Source of the DNA: UBA8529 sp964390565
Lineage (GTDB): Bacteria; Bacteroidota; Bacteroidia; Bacteroidales; Tenuifilaceae
Reading direction: 5' to 3'
Assembly (NCBI GenBank): GCA_964390565.1
Contig: CAYMII010000012.1
Span: 1 to 64,000 of the forward strand
Length of the DNA stretch: 64,000 nucleotides
The position numbers and the translations under genes were made by a program. The stretch's first letter is position 1; the number at the start of each line of letters is the position of its first letter. This document shows, in pieces, positions 18,889 to 27,868 of this stretch. The notes beneath the pieces were generated by a model, which had not been told where the DNA came from, searched no databases, and saw only the letters and a program-made list of their open reading frames with translations.

Positions 18889-19434
18889 TTATTGTTTGAT
18901 ATTGTTTATGGATTCGTAGCGCTTAACTTTAAATTTCCCTTTCACGTGAAATGGTGCTTGCTTTTCTCCTGATAAATAAAAATCGCTCTCGTATGTACCC
19001 TCGATATAGCCACCTACTTCACCAATTTTTGTAATATTTACATTTACCTCATCGTTAGAGATAAAGAGGCTTGTGCTTTTATTAATAGCAGAATTAATTC
19101 TGAAATTACAGTACATCTGAGCAGGACCAACTTCTGCCGAATTAATTTCCATATAATACATTAAGGAATTATCATTACCCAAATCGAATGCTTGAGCAGG
19201 AATGATTGTAATTCCATTATAAGTATTTTTAGAAATAACAGTGTTCAGCTGTGCTTCATGATCTTCGGGATTGCCCAGGTCGAATGTTGGGCTGATATAT
19301 TCTTTTTCGCCAATTGTAAAAGTACCCTCAATTTTTACATAGTTTGTGGCAACTTCTTCGCTGTCCTTTTTACATGAAACAAAACCAATGCATAAAAGCC
19401 CAATTAAAGAAAAAAGAGTAATTATCTTTTTCAT
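18889..19434 (-). CDS. Hypothetical lipoprotein
   Basis: I do not recognise a domain. The 181-residue product begins with a typical lipoprotein signal (MKKIITLFSLIGLLCIGF) and a lipobox ending at Cys21, followed by KKDSEE. The rest is rich in beta-strand-forming residues, with the pattern of a single beta-sandwich (YIEGTYESDFYLSG near the end). It should sit in the outer or inner membrane facing the periplasm. It is transcribed alone with its own terminator. The downstream retropepsin gene begins 240 bp further along and is probably separately promoted. Confidence 0.75.
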   Translation of the reverse strand: MKKIITLFSLIGLLCIGFVSCKKDSEEVATNYVKIEGTFTIGEKEYISPTFDLGNPEDHEAQLNTVISKNTYNGITIIPAQAFDLGNDNSLMYYMEINSAEVGPAQMYCNFRINSAINKSTSLFISNDEVNVNITKIGEVGGYIEGTYESDFYLSGEKQAPFHVKGKFKVKRYESINNIKQ

Positions 19435-19541
19435 AGTTATCGTTTTAAATTATTGTTTTACGAAAATAATAATTTTAATCACATAAAATTGAGGTTATTA
19501 AAAAGATGCATCTTTTATGCTTGTTAATATAACTTGCCAAC

Positions 19542-21188
19542 TTACTCAATTAACTCCCGTATTGGTGTTCCCGTTGCTCCATTTGGCCATGTTATTCCAA
19601 GCATGGTCGATAGGGTGGGCGATACATCGGTCATATCGATTGGCGAAAGGATTGAGCGGCGCTTTACCTTCCATCCGTACCAAATTAGCGGTACATGCAC
19701 ATCGTAGCTGTAGGCCGAGTTGCCTGAGGTAACGGTGCCATTACTCTCAACCCAACCGGGCTCAAGGTTTATAATGATATCGCCGGAACGGCGAGGGTTA
19801 TAGCTGTTCTGGAATTTCTCGAATATGCCCGAGGTGAAGTTCGAACTTTGAAGCGTGCTGCTAGTAATGGCATTGGCCACGCCAGAGAATTCGAGCATAA
19901 AGTCAGCAATCTTCTGCTGCACATCGGCTAGTTTAAGGTTCGAGTCCTCAATTATTCTTCGGTTTAGGTAAATCTGCTTCTCGTTATAGCTAACTACCCA
20001 GTTTCCCTGCCCGTAAACTGCTTTAAGGTAGCTGCCAAGCAGTGCCATCGCTTTATTGGGGTCAAAATATCCACCGGGAATTTTCGATTTTTCGAGATAC
20101 GCTGGGGTCGATGCAATTCCTTGGTCGGATGTGAGCACAACTAGAACATTCTCGCGCCCGATGGTCTCGTTGATGAACTTAAGGAAATGAGCTAGCTCTT
20201 TATCTAGCTTGATATAGGTATCCTCAACCTCGATGGATTGTGGCCCGTATTTTAATCCAATATTTCGATTTACTGCAAAGGTTAGCGTTAGCAAATCGGT
20301 ATGTTCATCGGAGCCAAGATTTTCGCCAACAATCGATGCTATGGCAAAATCCTTTGCAAGTAAATTGCCGTATGGCGATTTGAACATGGGGGTGAAACTA
20401 AGCGTTGGGCTCTTTTTCTGTATAACGCCATCAATCATTCCTTTCAACTTATCCTTAAGCTTTTTCTTCACCTCAGGGGCTTTAACCTTATTAGTGTCGG
20501 CCTCGTCGTATGAACTAATTGGTTTCGATGCGCTCCACTCGCGTTCAGCATATAGTTTTGCAAATTTCTTGGTGTTAAAGGTATCGGCCCAAGCGGGTAG
20601 CTCCGACATGAAGAACGAACTTGATACAAAATTCCCTTTTTCAGCATCGAACCAATATGAACCAGTTGGGTTATGTCCGGTTGAGAGAATTGCAGAGCCA
20701 GCATCGAGCGAAATTCCAACCACTTTAGAAAGGGGATCGTAAAGACCCAGTTCATCGCCAAAGGTGCTAGTTGTAATCTGCTTGGGCGAGAATTTTCCGC
20801 TAAAGAAGCTGCCACCAATGGTGTTCATCTTCTCATCGGCTACGGCATCAATCTCCGAGTTATTTAATTTGTTATACCATTTGTTGGCAATAATGCCATG
20901 AACCATAGGGTTTGCACCCGTTGCAATGGTTGCAATGCCGGGGTACGATTGAGTTAAAAGATAGTTGTACTTAGCATTTTTGCAAAATGCCCCCTCGTTT
21001 ACTAGCATTTTAAAGCCATCCTCGCCAAATTTATTCCAGTAGCGATGGACGTAATCGTAGCGCATTTGGCTTACAATTATTTCAATAATAAGTTTTGGCT
21101 TCTCCGATGGGATTGCCATGCGTTGCTGCGAAAGCATTGTGTTTGCGAAAACTGAAACGAGTATTAACGAGAGGAACAGCTTCTTCAT
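19542..21188 (-). CDS. PafA-like alkaline phosphatase / phosphodiesterase
   Basis: This 548-residue alkaline-phosphatase-superfamily enzyme has a signal peptide (about 1-22). The nucleophile region reads SYPGIATIATGANPMVHGI, with the catalytic Thr expected in the TxATG part. Metal-ligand segments include VVLTSDQGIAST and, near the C-terminus, YDVHVPLIWYG, with a conserved His. PafA-type enzymes release phosphate from many monoesters in the periplasm of Bacteroidota. Length and order fit PafA better than nucleotide pyrophosphatases, but the substrate class is inferred. It lies downstream of the M14 peptidase gene with a terminator between. Confidence 0.85.
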   Translation of the reverse strand: MKKLFLSLILVSVFANTMLSQQRMAIPSEKPKLIIEIIVSQMRYDYVHRYWNKFGEDGFKMLVNEGAFCKNAKYNYLLTQSYPGIATIATGANPMVHGIIANKWYNKLNNSEIDAVADEKMNTIGGSFFSGKFSPKQITTSTFGDELGLYDPLSKVVGISLDAGSAILSTGHNPTGSYWFDAEKGNFVSSSFFMSELPAWADTFNTKKFAKLYAEREWSASKPISSYDEADTNKVKAPEVKKKLKDKLKGMIDGVIQKKSPTLSFTPMFKSPYGNLLAKDFAIASIVGENLGSDEHTDLLTLTFAVNRNIGLKYGPQSIEVEDTYIKLDKELAHFLKFINETIGRENVLVVLTSDQGIASTPAYLEKSKIPGGYFDPNKAMALLGSYLKAVYGQGNWVVSYNEKQIYLNRRIIEDSNLKLADVQQKIADFMLEFSGVANAITSSTLQSSNFTSGIFEKFQNSYNPRRSGDIIINLEPGWVESNGTVTSGNSAYSYDVHVPLIWYGWKVKRRSILSPIDMTDVSPTLSTMLGITWPNGATGTPIRELIE

Positions 21189-21203
21189 GATTCAAAAAAT
21201 TTA

Positions 21204-21237
21204 AGGGTGCCAACCTATTAGCACCCTCACAAAAATA
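21204..21237 (-). terminator. Terminator of the M14 gene overlapping the next promoter
   Basis: A 7-bp perfect stem (AGGGTGC at 21204-21210 with GCACCCT at 21221-21227) is followed on the minus strand by TTAAATTTTTTG. It lies 27 bp after the carboxypeptidase stop. Just upstream of it on the minus strand, at 21230-21237, is TATTTTTG, a match to TAnnTTTG that could start the phosphatase transcript inside or near the hairpin. Confidence 0.6.
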
Positions 21238-21253
21238 TCAAAAAAATGATTGA

Positions 21254-23869
21254 TTATCGGATATGCTGAATAATCTGCGAGTAAGATTTATTATCAACCC
21301 TAAGAACAATGATATACGAACCGTCGTTAATGCCATTTAAATCAGCGCAATTGATGCTATTTAACCCTTCATTGCCAAGCTTGTTAGCAATGGTTTTAAC
21401 CAATCGCCCGTCGATAGTGTAAACGGTAACGTTAATAGGTGTGGGACGAGTTAGGTTAAAGCTGATGTTTAGGTTGCTTGCAAATGGATTTGGCCAAACG
21501 TTAAGTATATTATTTTCAGTTACTGGAGATGTAACTCCAACGCTAGTTAATTCAATATTGATATTCTTATTGTCAACAGCATCAACTACTCCAGAAGCAT
21601 TGTTGTAGTTAGAACGACTTACTGTATAAGGGTAACTGTTTCCATAAAGAACATTGCTAAAAGTTGCTATTCCGCTTGAATTTGTGGGTAAAACGCGACT
21701 ATTGAATAAGATTTTAGCATTAGCCAATGGGAGTCCCTGATTCGACACGTTAAAGGTTATGTCAAAGATTGGAATCAATTCAACTTCAAGGGTATTATTG
21801 CTTATTACATTTATCTTGCCTGTTACTGTCTTGTACCCTGCTTTTGTTATAGAATAGCTATAGCCATTGCCATACAAAACATTGCTAAAAGATGCTGTCC
21901 CATTTGATATTGTTTGATTTTCAATCCCGTTGAATGTAACACTTGCATTAGGTATTGCAACTCCAAGGTGTTTAACATTAATATCTAATGAATATAAGTA
22001 GGGGATAAGTTCAATGCTTAAGGTTTTATCTCCAGTAACATCTGTTTGACCTGATATGGTTTGATAACCCAATTTGCTAACCGAATAACTGTAATTTGCG
22101 TTTTGTAATGTGTTTGTAAAAGTCACAGAGCCGGTAGTTGAAGTTTCTTGTTCAACTCCATTGAATTGTATTGTAGCGTCTTCAACTGGGGTAGATTGAT
22201 TTGTAATGTCAAACGAAACTGTATAAACGGTGCTCGCATCGGGAATTAAGTTGATGCTTATTGTTCTATCTCCAATAATGTTTACTTGACCAGTTGCCGT
22301 GTGATAACCACTCATGCTAACGGTGTAGCTATAAGCATCACCTTCAGGGATGCTACTGTAAAGAGCTTGCCCGTTGGATGAGGTTTGCTTGTTTATACTA
22401 TTAAAACTGATATTTACATTCTCTAATGGAGTCTCAGATTCTTTAACATCAAAGATTAAATTAAATAAAGGCTTTAGTTCGATGTTTTTTTCAACTGTTG
22501 AATTCCAATTTGCAATTTTAATAGAATGTGTTTGTGACTGGTATCCAAGTGCCGAATATGTTACACTCCACGTTCCCGGCTCAATGGGCCGAGCATAGAA
22601 TCCTGTTGTTGAACTTGAATAAACATGCGAACTATCTGCATCGTGCCCGTCAATAAAAACTTTGGCCTTAATTGGTTCTCCTTCGCTATTTGTTATAACA
22701 CCTTTAAAACCTTGTGTTGCCGATTCAAGATAGCCTAATAACGCCTCTTTGTTGTAATTCCAAAAGTTTGGTAAACTCTCAGAGGAAACGAGTTTTGTTG
22801 ATGAGATTTCAATGGTTATTTCGCGGCAGTGATGCCACCAGTTCATATAATCCTGCCTACCGCCTTCAACCACATACCAGTCTCCGCCATGAGTTATCCC
22901 ATTATTCATGTCAGTAAAATAGCCTTCAGGGCTATTGGCTTGGGCAGAGTCGGCATATTGACGAGAGAAATTGACAAACCAATTATGATCTGGGTGTTTT
23001 TTTGTCGAGCTTAACCACGTATCCCAAGGATAGTTTACCAATTCAACGCCACCATGGAAATTTGCTGATAGTGTAAAGTGCCTTGCTGAGGCAAAATCCA
23101 TCATAATTTGAGTTTCAGGCTGGGTTGAGTAGCCATCGGGATGTGCTCCTCCCTTTGGGTCAGGGAAATTTCTGTTGATATCAACATAACCCGTGCTGTT
23201 TTCGCGAATAGCACCTGCAACTGTATTGTTACCACTATTGTAAGTGCCATCAGGGTTTGCATTTGGGTTGATATATATTGCCATATTGTCGAGCATCGCA
23301 GCAATTCGTGGACTGGTAGCATAGCTCGATAGAAGCGAATCGATGAGCCTAAGCATTAACGGGTATCCTGTAATTTCATCGCCATGCATTGAACTTGTGT
23401 AGAATGTTTCAACCTCAGGTTCATCAATGGTAACGTTATTTGAGAGTTTTACAACGTAGATTTGGTGTCCATTAGGGGTTATTCCAATCGAATCGAGCTT
23501 ACAAAGTGCTGGGTAATCCTGTTCAAATTTTTTCATCAATCCTCGGTAAACCGAGTAGGTTGGGTATTTATCCCAGTTGGCCATTTGGGCAACGGTAGTT
23601 GCCATTGTAATTGACTTTGTGTTGATTGTCGTTTTTGGGATGATAGTATACTTGTAGCCCAACTTTCTAAAGGCAATCATCTGATCGGAATTGGCGTAAG
23701 CAAAAACGGTGTCGCCCTTAACATTATCGATGGAGATAGTTCGAGTTAAAGTTGTATTGATTATCTCCTTGCTAGATTCAATGAATTTGAAATTGAATGA
23801 CTCCTTTTGCTGGCTAAATGCAAAAAAACGAAGTAGAATTAATATTGATATAAATGCGATTTTTCTCAT
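21254..23869 (-). CDS. Secreted M14 zinc carboxypeptidase with tandem repeats and T9SS sorting domain
   Basis: I start the gene at ATG 23869 (MRKIAFISIL), because the codon before it is TTG. The 871 residues comprise a signal peptide and an M14 domain (about 100-390). Zinc-site motifs are SMHGDE and the later NFHGGVELVNYPWDTW; RNFPDP and the catalytic Glu in REITIEISS follow. Next are a carboxypeptidase-regulatory-like domain (about 395-475) and four tandem repeats of about 78 residues, each with a xYxYxVSxxGY-type segment. The C-terminus is a type IX sorting domain (about 785-871) with NVWPNPFASNLNISF. It should be secreted and attached at the cell surface. It probably trims C-terminal residues from peptides; specificity is unknown. 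Confidence 0.9.
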   Translation of the reverse strand: MRKIAFISILILLRFFAFSQQKESFNFKFIESSKEIINTTLTRTISIDNVKGDTVFAYANSDQMIAFRKLGYKYTIIPKTTINTKSITMATTVAQMANWDKYPTYSVYRGLMKKFEQDYPALCKLDSIGITPNGHQIYVVKLSNNVTIDEPEVETFYTSSMHGDEITGYPLMLRLIDSLLSSYATSPRIAAMLDNMAIYINPNANPDGTYNSGNNTVAGAIRENSTGYVDINRNFPDPKGGAHPDGYSTQPETQIMMDFASARHFTLSANFHGGVELVNYPWDTWLSSTKKHPDHNWFVNFSRQYADSAQANSPEGYFTDMNNGITHGGDWYVVEGGRQDYMNWWHHCREITIEISSTKLVSSESLPNFWNYNKEALLGYLESATQGFKGVITNSEGEPIKAKVFIDGHDADSSHVYSSSTTGFYARPIEPGTWSVTYSALGYQSQTHSIKIANWNSTVEKNIELKPLFNLIFDVKESETPLENVNISFNSINKQTSSNGQALYSSIPEGDAYSYTVSMSGYHTATGQVNIIGDRTISINLIPDASTVYTVSFDITNQSTPVEDATIQFNGVEQETSTTGSVTFTNTLQNANYSYSVSKLGYQTISGQTDVTGDKTLSIELIPYLYSLDINVKHLGVAIPNASVTFNGIENQTISNGTASFSNVLYGNGYSYSITKAGYKTVTGKINVISNNTLEVELIPIFDITFNVSNQGLPLANAKILFNSRVLPTNSSGIATFSNVLYGNSYPYTVSRSNYNNASGVVDAVDNKNINIELTSVGVTSPVTENNILNVWPNPFASNLNISFNLTRPTPINVTVYTIDGRLVKTIANKLGNEGLNSINCADLNGINDGSYIIVLRVDNKSYSQIIQHIR

Positions 23870-23889
23870 CAAATAAAATATTTAATCAT

Positions 23890-23897
23890 CAAATATA
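23890..23897 (-). promoter_or_regulatory. Candidate -7 box for the M14 gene
   Basis: TATATTTG on the minus strand lies 21 bp upstream of the chosen ATG and matches TAnnTTTG. This supports starting at 23869. Confidence 0.45.
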
Positions 23898-23904
23898 TGG
23901 AGCT

Positions 23905-24105
23905 TTTCACCACGGAGGCACAGACCTGCCTGCCGCTAGGCAGGGTTCACAGAGGTTTACTTCGTTGATTACAGATAATAACCTTAATTAGTTCTTTAAT
24001 AGGAACCAAAACAAACTTATTTTAATGAGCAATCTTCTCCATCGAAAAAAGTTAGCTTCTTCCTCTTGTTCTCTGTGTTCTCAGTGTCTCCGTGGTTCTT
24101 CTTTA
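23905..24105. repeat. Imperfect inverted-repeat element with nested palindrome, in a 389-bp gap
   Basis: The gap between the M14 gene and ychF holds two inverted arms. The left arm starts at 23907 with CACCACGGAGGCACAGA and resumes with TTCACAGAGG at 23946-23955. The right arm at 24067-24099 reads, on the other strand, ACCACGGAGACACTGAGAAC then ACAGAG. Inside the left arm sits a separate hairpin, CCTGCCT-GCCGCT-AGGCAGG at 23925-23944. The rest of the gap is AT-rich and non-coding. This looks like a small dispersed non-autonomous element, with the inner hairpin inserted into one arm. No coding capacity or transposase was seen. Confidence 0.65.
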
Positions 24106-24215
24106 TTTCGATTACTGTTGAATAGTTACAAAGATATTAATATTTAAACGAACTGTAAATGCAAATGTTCATGCAGTGCTGCAATATTAACAAATTTGAG
24201 GGTATCTAAAATAAA

Positions 24216-24242
24216 AAAGACCTGATTGTTCATCAGGTCTTT
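24216..24242 (-). terminator. Rho-independent terminator after ychF
   Basis: A perfect 11-bp stem (AAAGACCTGAT at 24216-24226 with ATCAGGTCTTT at 24232-24242) and a 5-nt loop is followed on the minus strand by TTTTAT. It lies 20 bp after the ychF stop. Confidence 0.85.
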
Positions 24243-24261
24243 GAAGTATTGAATTGTAAAA

Positions 24262-25359
24262 CTATACGTTAAATCTGATGTGTAAGATATCGCCATCCTC
24301 TACGATATAGGTTTTACCCTCAACGTGAAGTTTGCCTTTCTCCTTACAAGCGTGCTCCGAGCCAAGCGTGATGAAATCGTTGTACTTGATTACCTCTGCA
24401 CGGATGAAGCCACGCTCCAAATCACTGTGGATAACTCCTGCAGCCTGTGGTGCAGTCATCCCTTTTTTGATTGTCCAAGCACGATTCTCTTTTTGACCAA
24501 TGGTGAAAAAAGTTTCAAGGTCGAGCAAAGTATACGCTGCGCGTATAAGCTTGTTAACGCCAGGTTCTGTTAGCCCAACATCCTTTAGGAATGCTGTTCT
24601 ATCCTCTTCGCTATCCAATTCTGCGATATCAGCCTCTACTTTACCTGCAATGATTAATATCTCGGTATCCTCGTTTTTAAAGAATTCCTTTACCTTCTCA
24701 ACATACTTGTTGCCTTTTACAGCCGATGACTCATCAACATTACAAACGTAAATAACAGGTTTTGTCGAAAGTAGGAAAAGGTCGGCAATAAAGCGTTTAT
24801 CATGCTCTTCAACAGGAGCAGTTCTTGCGCTTTGGAACGATTCCAAATGATCTTTATATACTTTTAGAACTTCAGTGCCATGCTTCGCATCCTTGTCGCC
24901 AGTTTTAATGAGCTTTTCAAGGCGTTGAATCTTTTTCTCAATCGATTCAAGATCCTTAACCTGAAGTTCGAAATTCACGGTTTCGATATCGCGAACTGGG
25001 TCAACCGAACCATCAACGTGGGGTAGGTTTTCGTCGTCGAAGCAACGAAGTACATGGATTAGCGCATCGCAATTACGGATATCTCCTAAAAAACTATTAC
25101 CCATCCCTTCGCCCTTGTTGGCACCCTTTGCTAAACCGGGGATATCAACAATTTCAACAGTTGTATGAACCGTTCTGTCGGTAGGTTGAAATTTCTCCAA
25201 AACGTAAAGCCTATCGTCAGGTACGTTTATTATGCTGATATTCGATTTGTTAGAACTGAAGGCGAAATTGCTTGCCTGTGCCTTGGTGCTCGACATGCAG
25301 TTGAAAATGGTTGTCTTTCCAACATTAGTTATTCCTATGATACCACACTGTAAACCCAT
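24262..25359 (-). CDS. ychF: Ribosome-associated ATPase YchF/OLA1
   Basis: I place the start at ATG 25359 (MGLQCGIIGITNVGKTT). An upstream extension would need a TTG start and adds nine residues not typical of the family. The resulting 365 residues equal the usual length. Visible motifs are the P-loop GITNVGKTT, DIPGLAKGANKGEGMGN (G3), and the NVDE form of G4, which is the hallmark that shifts YchF from GTP to ATP. A helical hairpin and a C-terminal TGS domain (about 280-365) follow. YchF binds ribosomes and has been linked to stress responses. It is monocistronic. Confidence 0.96.
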   Translation of the reverse strand: MGLQCGIIGITNVGKTTIFNCMSSTKAQASNFAFSSNKSNISIINVPDDRLYVLEKFQPTDRTVHTTVEIVDIPGLAKGANKGEGMGNSFLGDIRNCDALIHVLRCFDDENLPHVDGSVDPVRDIETVNFELQVKDLESIEKKIQRLEKLIKTGDKDAKHGTEVLKVYKDHLESFQSARTAPVEEHDKRFIADLFLLSTKPVIYVCNVDESSAVKGNKYVEKVKEFFKNEDTEILIIAGKVEADIAELDSEEDRTAFLKDVGLTEPGVNKLIRAAYTLLDLETFFTIGQKENRAWTIKKGMTAPQAAGVIHSDLERGFIRAEVIKYNDFITLGSEHACKEKGKLHVEGKTYIVEDGDILHIRFNV

Positions 25360-25383
25360 TGTTGTATTTGTTAATTTGGACTG

Positions 25384-25391
25384 CAAATTTA
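25384..25391 (-). promoter_or_regulatory. Candidate -7 box for ychF
   Basis: TAAATTTG on the minus strand matches TAnnTTTG and lies 25 bp upstream of the chosen ATG. This placement supports the shorter ychF start. Confidence 0.5.
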
Positions 25392-25501
25392 GACCTTTTT
25401 TCCATTAAATTTTTCTGTTTTTTTCTTTTTGCTGTTGAAAAATGCCTTAAAATCATTGCATTTTTATTCGCAACTCACGTCATGCGTGTGGATTTTACAA
25501 T

Positions 25502-25509
25502 TACATTTG
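25502..25509 (+). promoter_or_regulatory. Candidate -7 box for the transketolase operon
   Basis: TACATTTG matches TAnnTTTG, 46 bp upstream of the transketolase N-subunit ATG, in a divergent region shared with ychF. A clear -33 TTTG is not seen. Confidence 0.5.
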
Positions 25510-25554
25510 CAAATTGGGTTTTTGTTGATTTTTTTAATCTATAAATAGATATAA

Positions 25555-26400
25555 ATGGCTGATATTCAAAATTTAAAAACAATTGCAGCGCAAGTTCGTC
25601 GTGATGTAATCCGTATGATTCATAAACCAGCAAGCGGTCACCCAGGGGGTTCGCTAGGCTGTGCCGACTTTTTTACTGCATTGTATTTCGATACGTTGAG
25701 CATCGATCCTAAAAACTTCACCATGGATGGAAAAGGTGAAGATCTTTTTTTCCTTTCAAACGGTCACCTTTCGGCAGTTTGGTATAGCGTAATGGCTCGT
25801 CGAGGTTTCTTCGATGTTAGCGAGCTAAGCACCTTCCGAATTATTGGTACTCGTTTACAAGGTCACCCAACCACAGCCGAGCATCTAGAGGGTATTCGAA
25901 TTGCATCAGGTTCGCTTGGTCAAGGCCTTTCAGTTGCTTGTGGTGCAGCTTTAGCTAAGAAGTTGAATGGCGATAAGCATCTAGTTTACACCCTTCATGG
26001 CGATGGCGAATTGCAAGAGGGTCAAATTTGGGAAGCAGTAATGTATGCTGCGGCCAATAAGGTTGATAATTTAATTTCAACAGTCGATTATAACGGACAG
26101 CAGATTGATGGTCCGGTTGATAAAGTTCTTTCACTTGGCGATCTTAAAGCAAAATGGGTTGCTTTCGGATGGGATGTTGTTGAAATGAACGGCAACGTAA
26201 TGGAAGAGGTTGTTAAAGGTTTTGCCGAGGCAAAATCGAGAAATGGAAAAGGTAAACCTGTAGTTATCATCATGAAAACGGAGATGGGTATGGGCGTTGA
26301 TTTTATGATGGGAACTCACAAATGGCATGGTAAGTCACCAAACGACGACGAGTTTGCTCGTGCAATGGCGCAGCTACCAGCAACCATTGGTGATTTTTAA
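25555..26400 (+). CDS. Transketolase, N-terminal subunit
   Basis: This 281-residue protein is the thiamine-diphosphate-binding half of a split transketolase. Visible motifs are PASGHPGGSLGCADF, the cofactor motif starting at GDGELQEGQIWEA and ending at VDYNGQ, and HKWHGKSPND. Together with the C-terminal half at 26903 it would transfer two-carbon units in the non-oxidative pentose phosphate pathway. Split two-gene transketolases occur in several bacterial and archaeal lineages. Here an MgsA-like gene is inserted between the two halves, 33 bp after this stop. Confidence 0.93.
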   Translation: MADIQNLKTIAAQVRRDVIRMIHKPASGHPGGSLGCADFFTALYFDTLSIDPKNFTMDGKGEDLFFLSNGHLSAVWYSVMARRGFFDVSELSTFRIIGTRLQGHPTTAEHLEGIRIASGSLGQGLSVACGAALAKKLNGDKHLVYTLHGDGELQEGQIWEAVMYAAANKVDNLISTVDYNGQQIDGPVDKVLSLGDLKAKWVAFGWDVVEMNGNVMEEVVKGFAEAKSRNGKGKPVVIIMKTEMGMGVDFMMGTHKWHGKSPNDDEFARAMAQLPATIGDF

Positions 26401-26433
26401 TGTTTTATATAAGAACTATTTAATTTATAAGAG

Positions 26434-26832
26434 ATGAAAAATATAGCAGTTATTGCACACGATGCAAAAAAGCCTGAGTTAGTTCGATTTTTAAAAGATC
26501 ATGCCGATTGGTTACCAGGTGTTAACCTTCTTGCCACAGGCCGAACTGCCGAATTTATCGAATCGCAAGGGTTGAATTGTAAGCATCTTAGCCCTGGCGT
26601 TTCTGGTGGATATAATCAAATTACCGAGATGATTGGTCGTAAAGAGATTGATATCGTTATCTTCCTTCGCGATCATAAGGTGGTTCAGCAGCATCACGAG
26701 GATATTCGTTACTTGCTTGAGGCTTGCAACATGAACAATATTCCACTTGCAACTAATTACGCTAGCGCCGAGCTAATCATTCTTGGTTTGATTAAGAAAG
26801 AGGCAACCGAAAGGGTTCAGCGTAATAAATAG
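26434..26832 (+). CDS. Methylglyoxal-synthase-like protein lacking the catalytic Asp
   Basis: This 132-residue protein aligns along its length with MgsA, which converts dihydroxyacetone phosphate to methylglyoxal. Conserved parts are AHDAKK (His9), the phosphate-binding TGRT (residues 35-38), the SPGVSGG loop, the DxxxxxxHxxD stretch (Asp80, His87, Asp90) and ATNYASAELII. The general base Asp71 of E. coli MgsA (GGDQQ) is replaced here by Tyr60 (GGYNQ). It sits between the two transketolase halves in one operon. It may be a sugar-phosphate-binding regulator, or an enzyme with altered chemistry. Family membership is seen; loss of activity is inferred. Confidence 0.85.
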   Translation: MKNIAVIAHDAKKPELVRFLKDHADWLPGVNLLATGRTAEFIESQGLNCKHLSPGVSGGYNQITEMIGRKEIDIVIFLRDHKVVQQHHEDIRYLLEACNMNNIPLATNYASAELIILGLIKKEATERVQRNK

Positions 26833-26902
26833 TTCTAGTCAGTTTTTAAAGCCTTTAAGCTTAAATAAGAGGGATGCAATCTCTCTCAAAAAAGACAATT
26901 AG

Positions 26903-27856
26903 ATGAAGAAAATAGTATCAACAGGAAATAAAGATACCCGCTCTGGTTTTGGAGCAGGCTTACACGAACTTGGGAAAAAGAATCCTAACGTTGTTGCCCT
27001 TTGTGCCGACCTTATTGGCTCGCTCAAAATGGACGATTTTGTAAAAGATTTTCCCGAAAGATTTTTTCAAACAGGTATTGCTGAGGCAAACATGATTGGC
27101 TTGGCTGCAGGGTTAACCATTGGTGGTAAAATTCCATTCACTGGTACTTTTGCCGGATTCTCTACCGGTCGTGTTTACGACCAAATTCGCCAAAGCGTAG
27201 CCTATTCAAACAAGAATGTGAAAATTTGCGCTTCGCATGCAGGTATTACCCTTGGCGAGGATGGTGCTACGCACCAAATTATGGAGGATATTGGGTTGAT
27301 GAAAATGCTACCAAACATGGTCGTTATTAACCCAGCCGACTATAATCAAACTAAAGCAGCAACTTTAGCAATTGCTGAGTATGTAGGTCCTGTTTACCTT
27401 CGTTTTGGACGCCCAGTTGTTCCAAACTTTACACCTGAAAACGAGCCTCTCATCATTGGTAAAGCCGTTACAATGATTGAGGGCAAGGATGTAAGTATCT
27501 TTGCAACTGGCCATATGCTTTGGAAAGCCATTGAGGCTGCCGAGGCTCTTGAGGCTCAAGGAATCAGCGCAGAGGTTATCAATATTCATACCATCAAACC
27601 TTTAGATGAGGAGGCAATTCTTAAATCGGTTACCAAAACTGGTTGTGCTGTATCAGCCGAGGAGCATTTGATGAATGGTGGTTTAGGCGATAGCATCGCT
27701 CAACTACTTGCCCGCAAGTTACCTCGTCCACTCGAGATGGTTGCTGTTAACGATAAGTTTGGCGAAAGCGGTAAACCCGAAGAGTTGATGAAAAAGTATG
27801 GCCTCGATTCAACAAACGTTGTTGATGCAGCTAAAAAAGCAATCGCTCGTAAGTAG
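26903..27856 (+). CDS. Transketolase, C-terminal subunit
   Basis: This 317-residue protein supplies the pyrimidine-binding and C-terminal domains of a split transketolase. Recognisable parts are the catalytic Glu segment FFQTGIAEANMIGLAAGL, GITLGEDGATHQ, PVYLRFGRP and the C-terminal SAEEHLMNGGLGDSIA. It pairs with the N-subunit at 25555 as an alpha2-beta2 enzyme. The 70-bp spacer before it contains no terminator that I can see, so the three genes are probably co-transcribed. The sigma factor gene begins only 13 bp after its stop. Confidence 0.93.
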   Translation: MKKIVSTGNKDTRSGFGAGLHELGKKNPNVVALCADLIGSLKMDDFVKDFPERFFQTGIAEANMIGLAAGLTIGGKIPFTGTFAGFSTGRVYDQIRQSVAYSNKNVKICASHAGITLGEDGATHQIMEDIGLMKMLPNMVVINPADYNQTKAATLAIAEYVGPVYLRFGRPVVPNFTPENEPLIIGKAVTMIEGKDVSIFATGHMLWKAIEAAEALEAQGISAEVINIHTIKPLDEEAILKSVTKTGCAVSAEEHLMNGGLGDSIAQLLARKLPRPLEMVAVNDKFGESGKPEELMKKYGLDSTNVVDAAKKAIARK

Positions 27857-27868
27857 TCTTGCCAAAGA

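Noticed and set aside
25360..25386. Nine-residue N-terminal extension of YchF
   Set aside because: Needs a TTG start, is not found in the family, and the ATG at 25359 gives the standard length.
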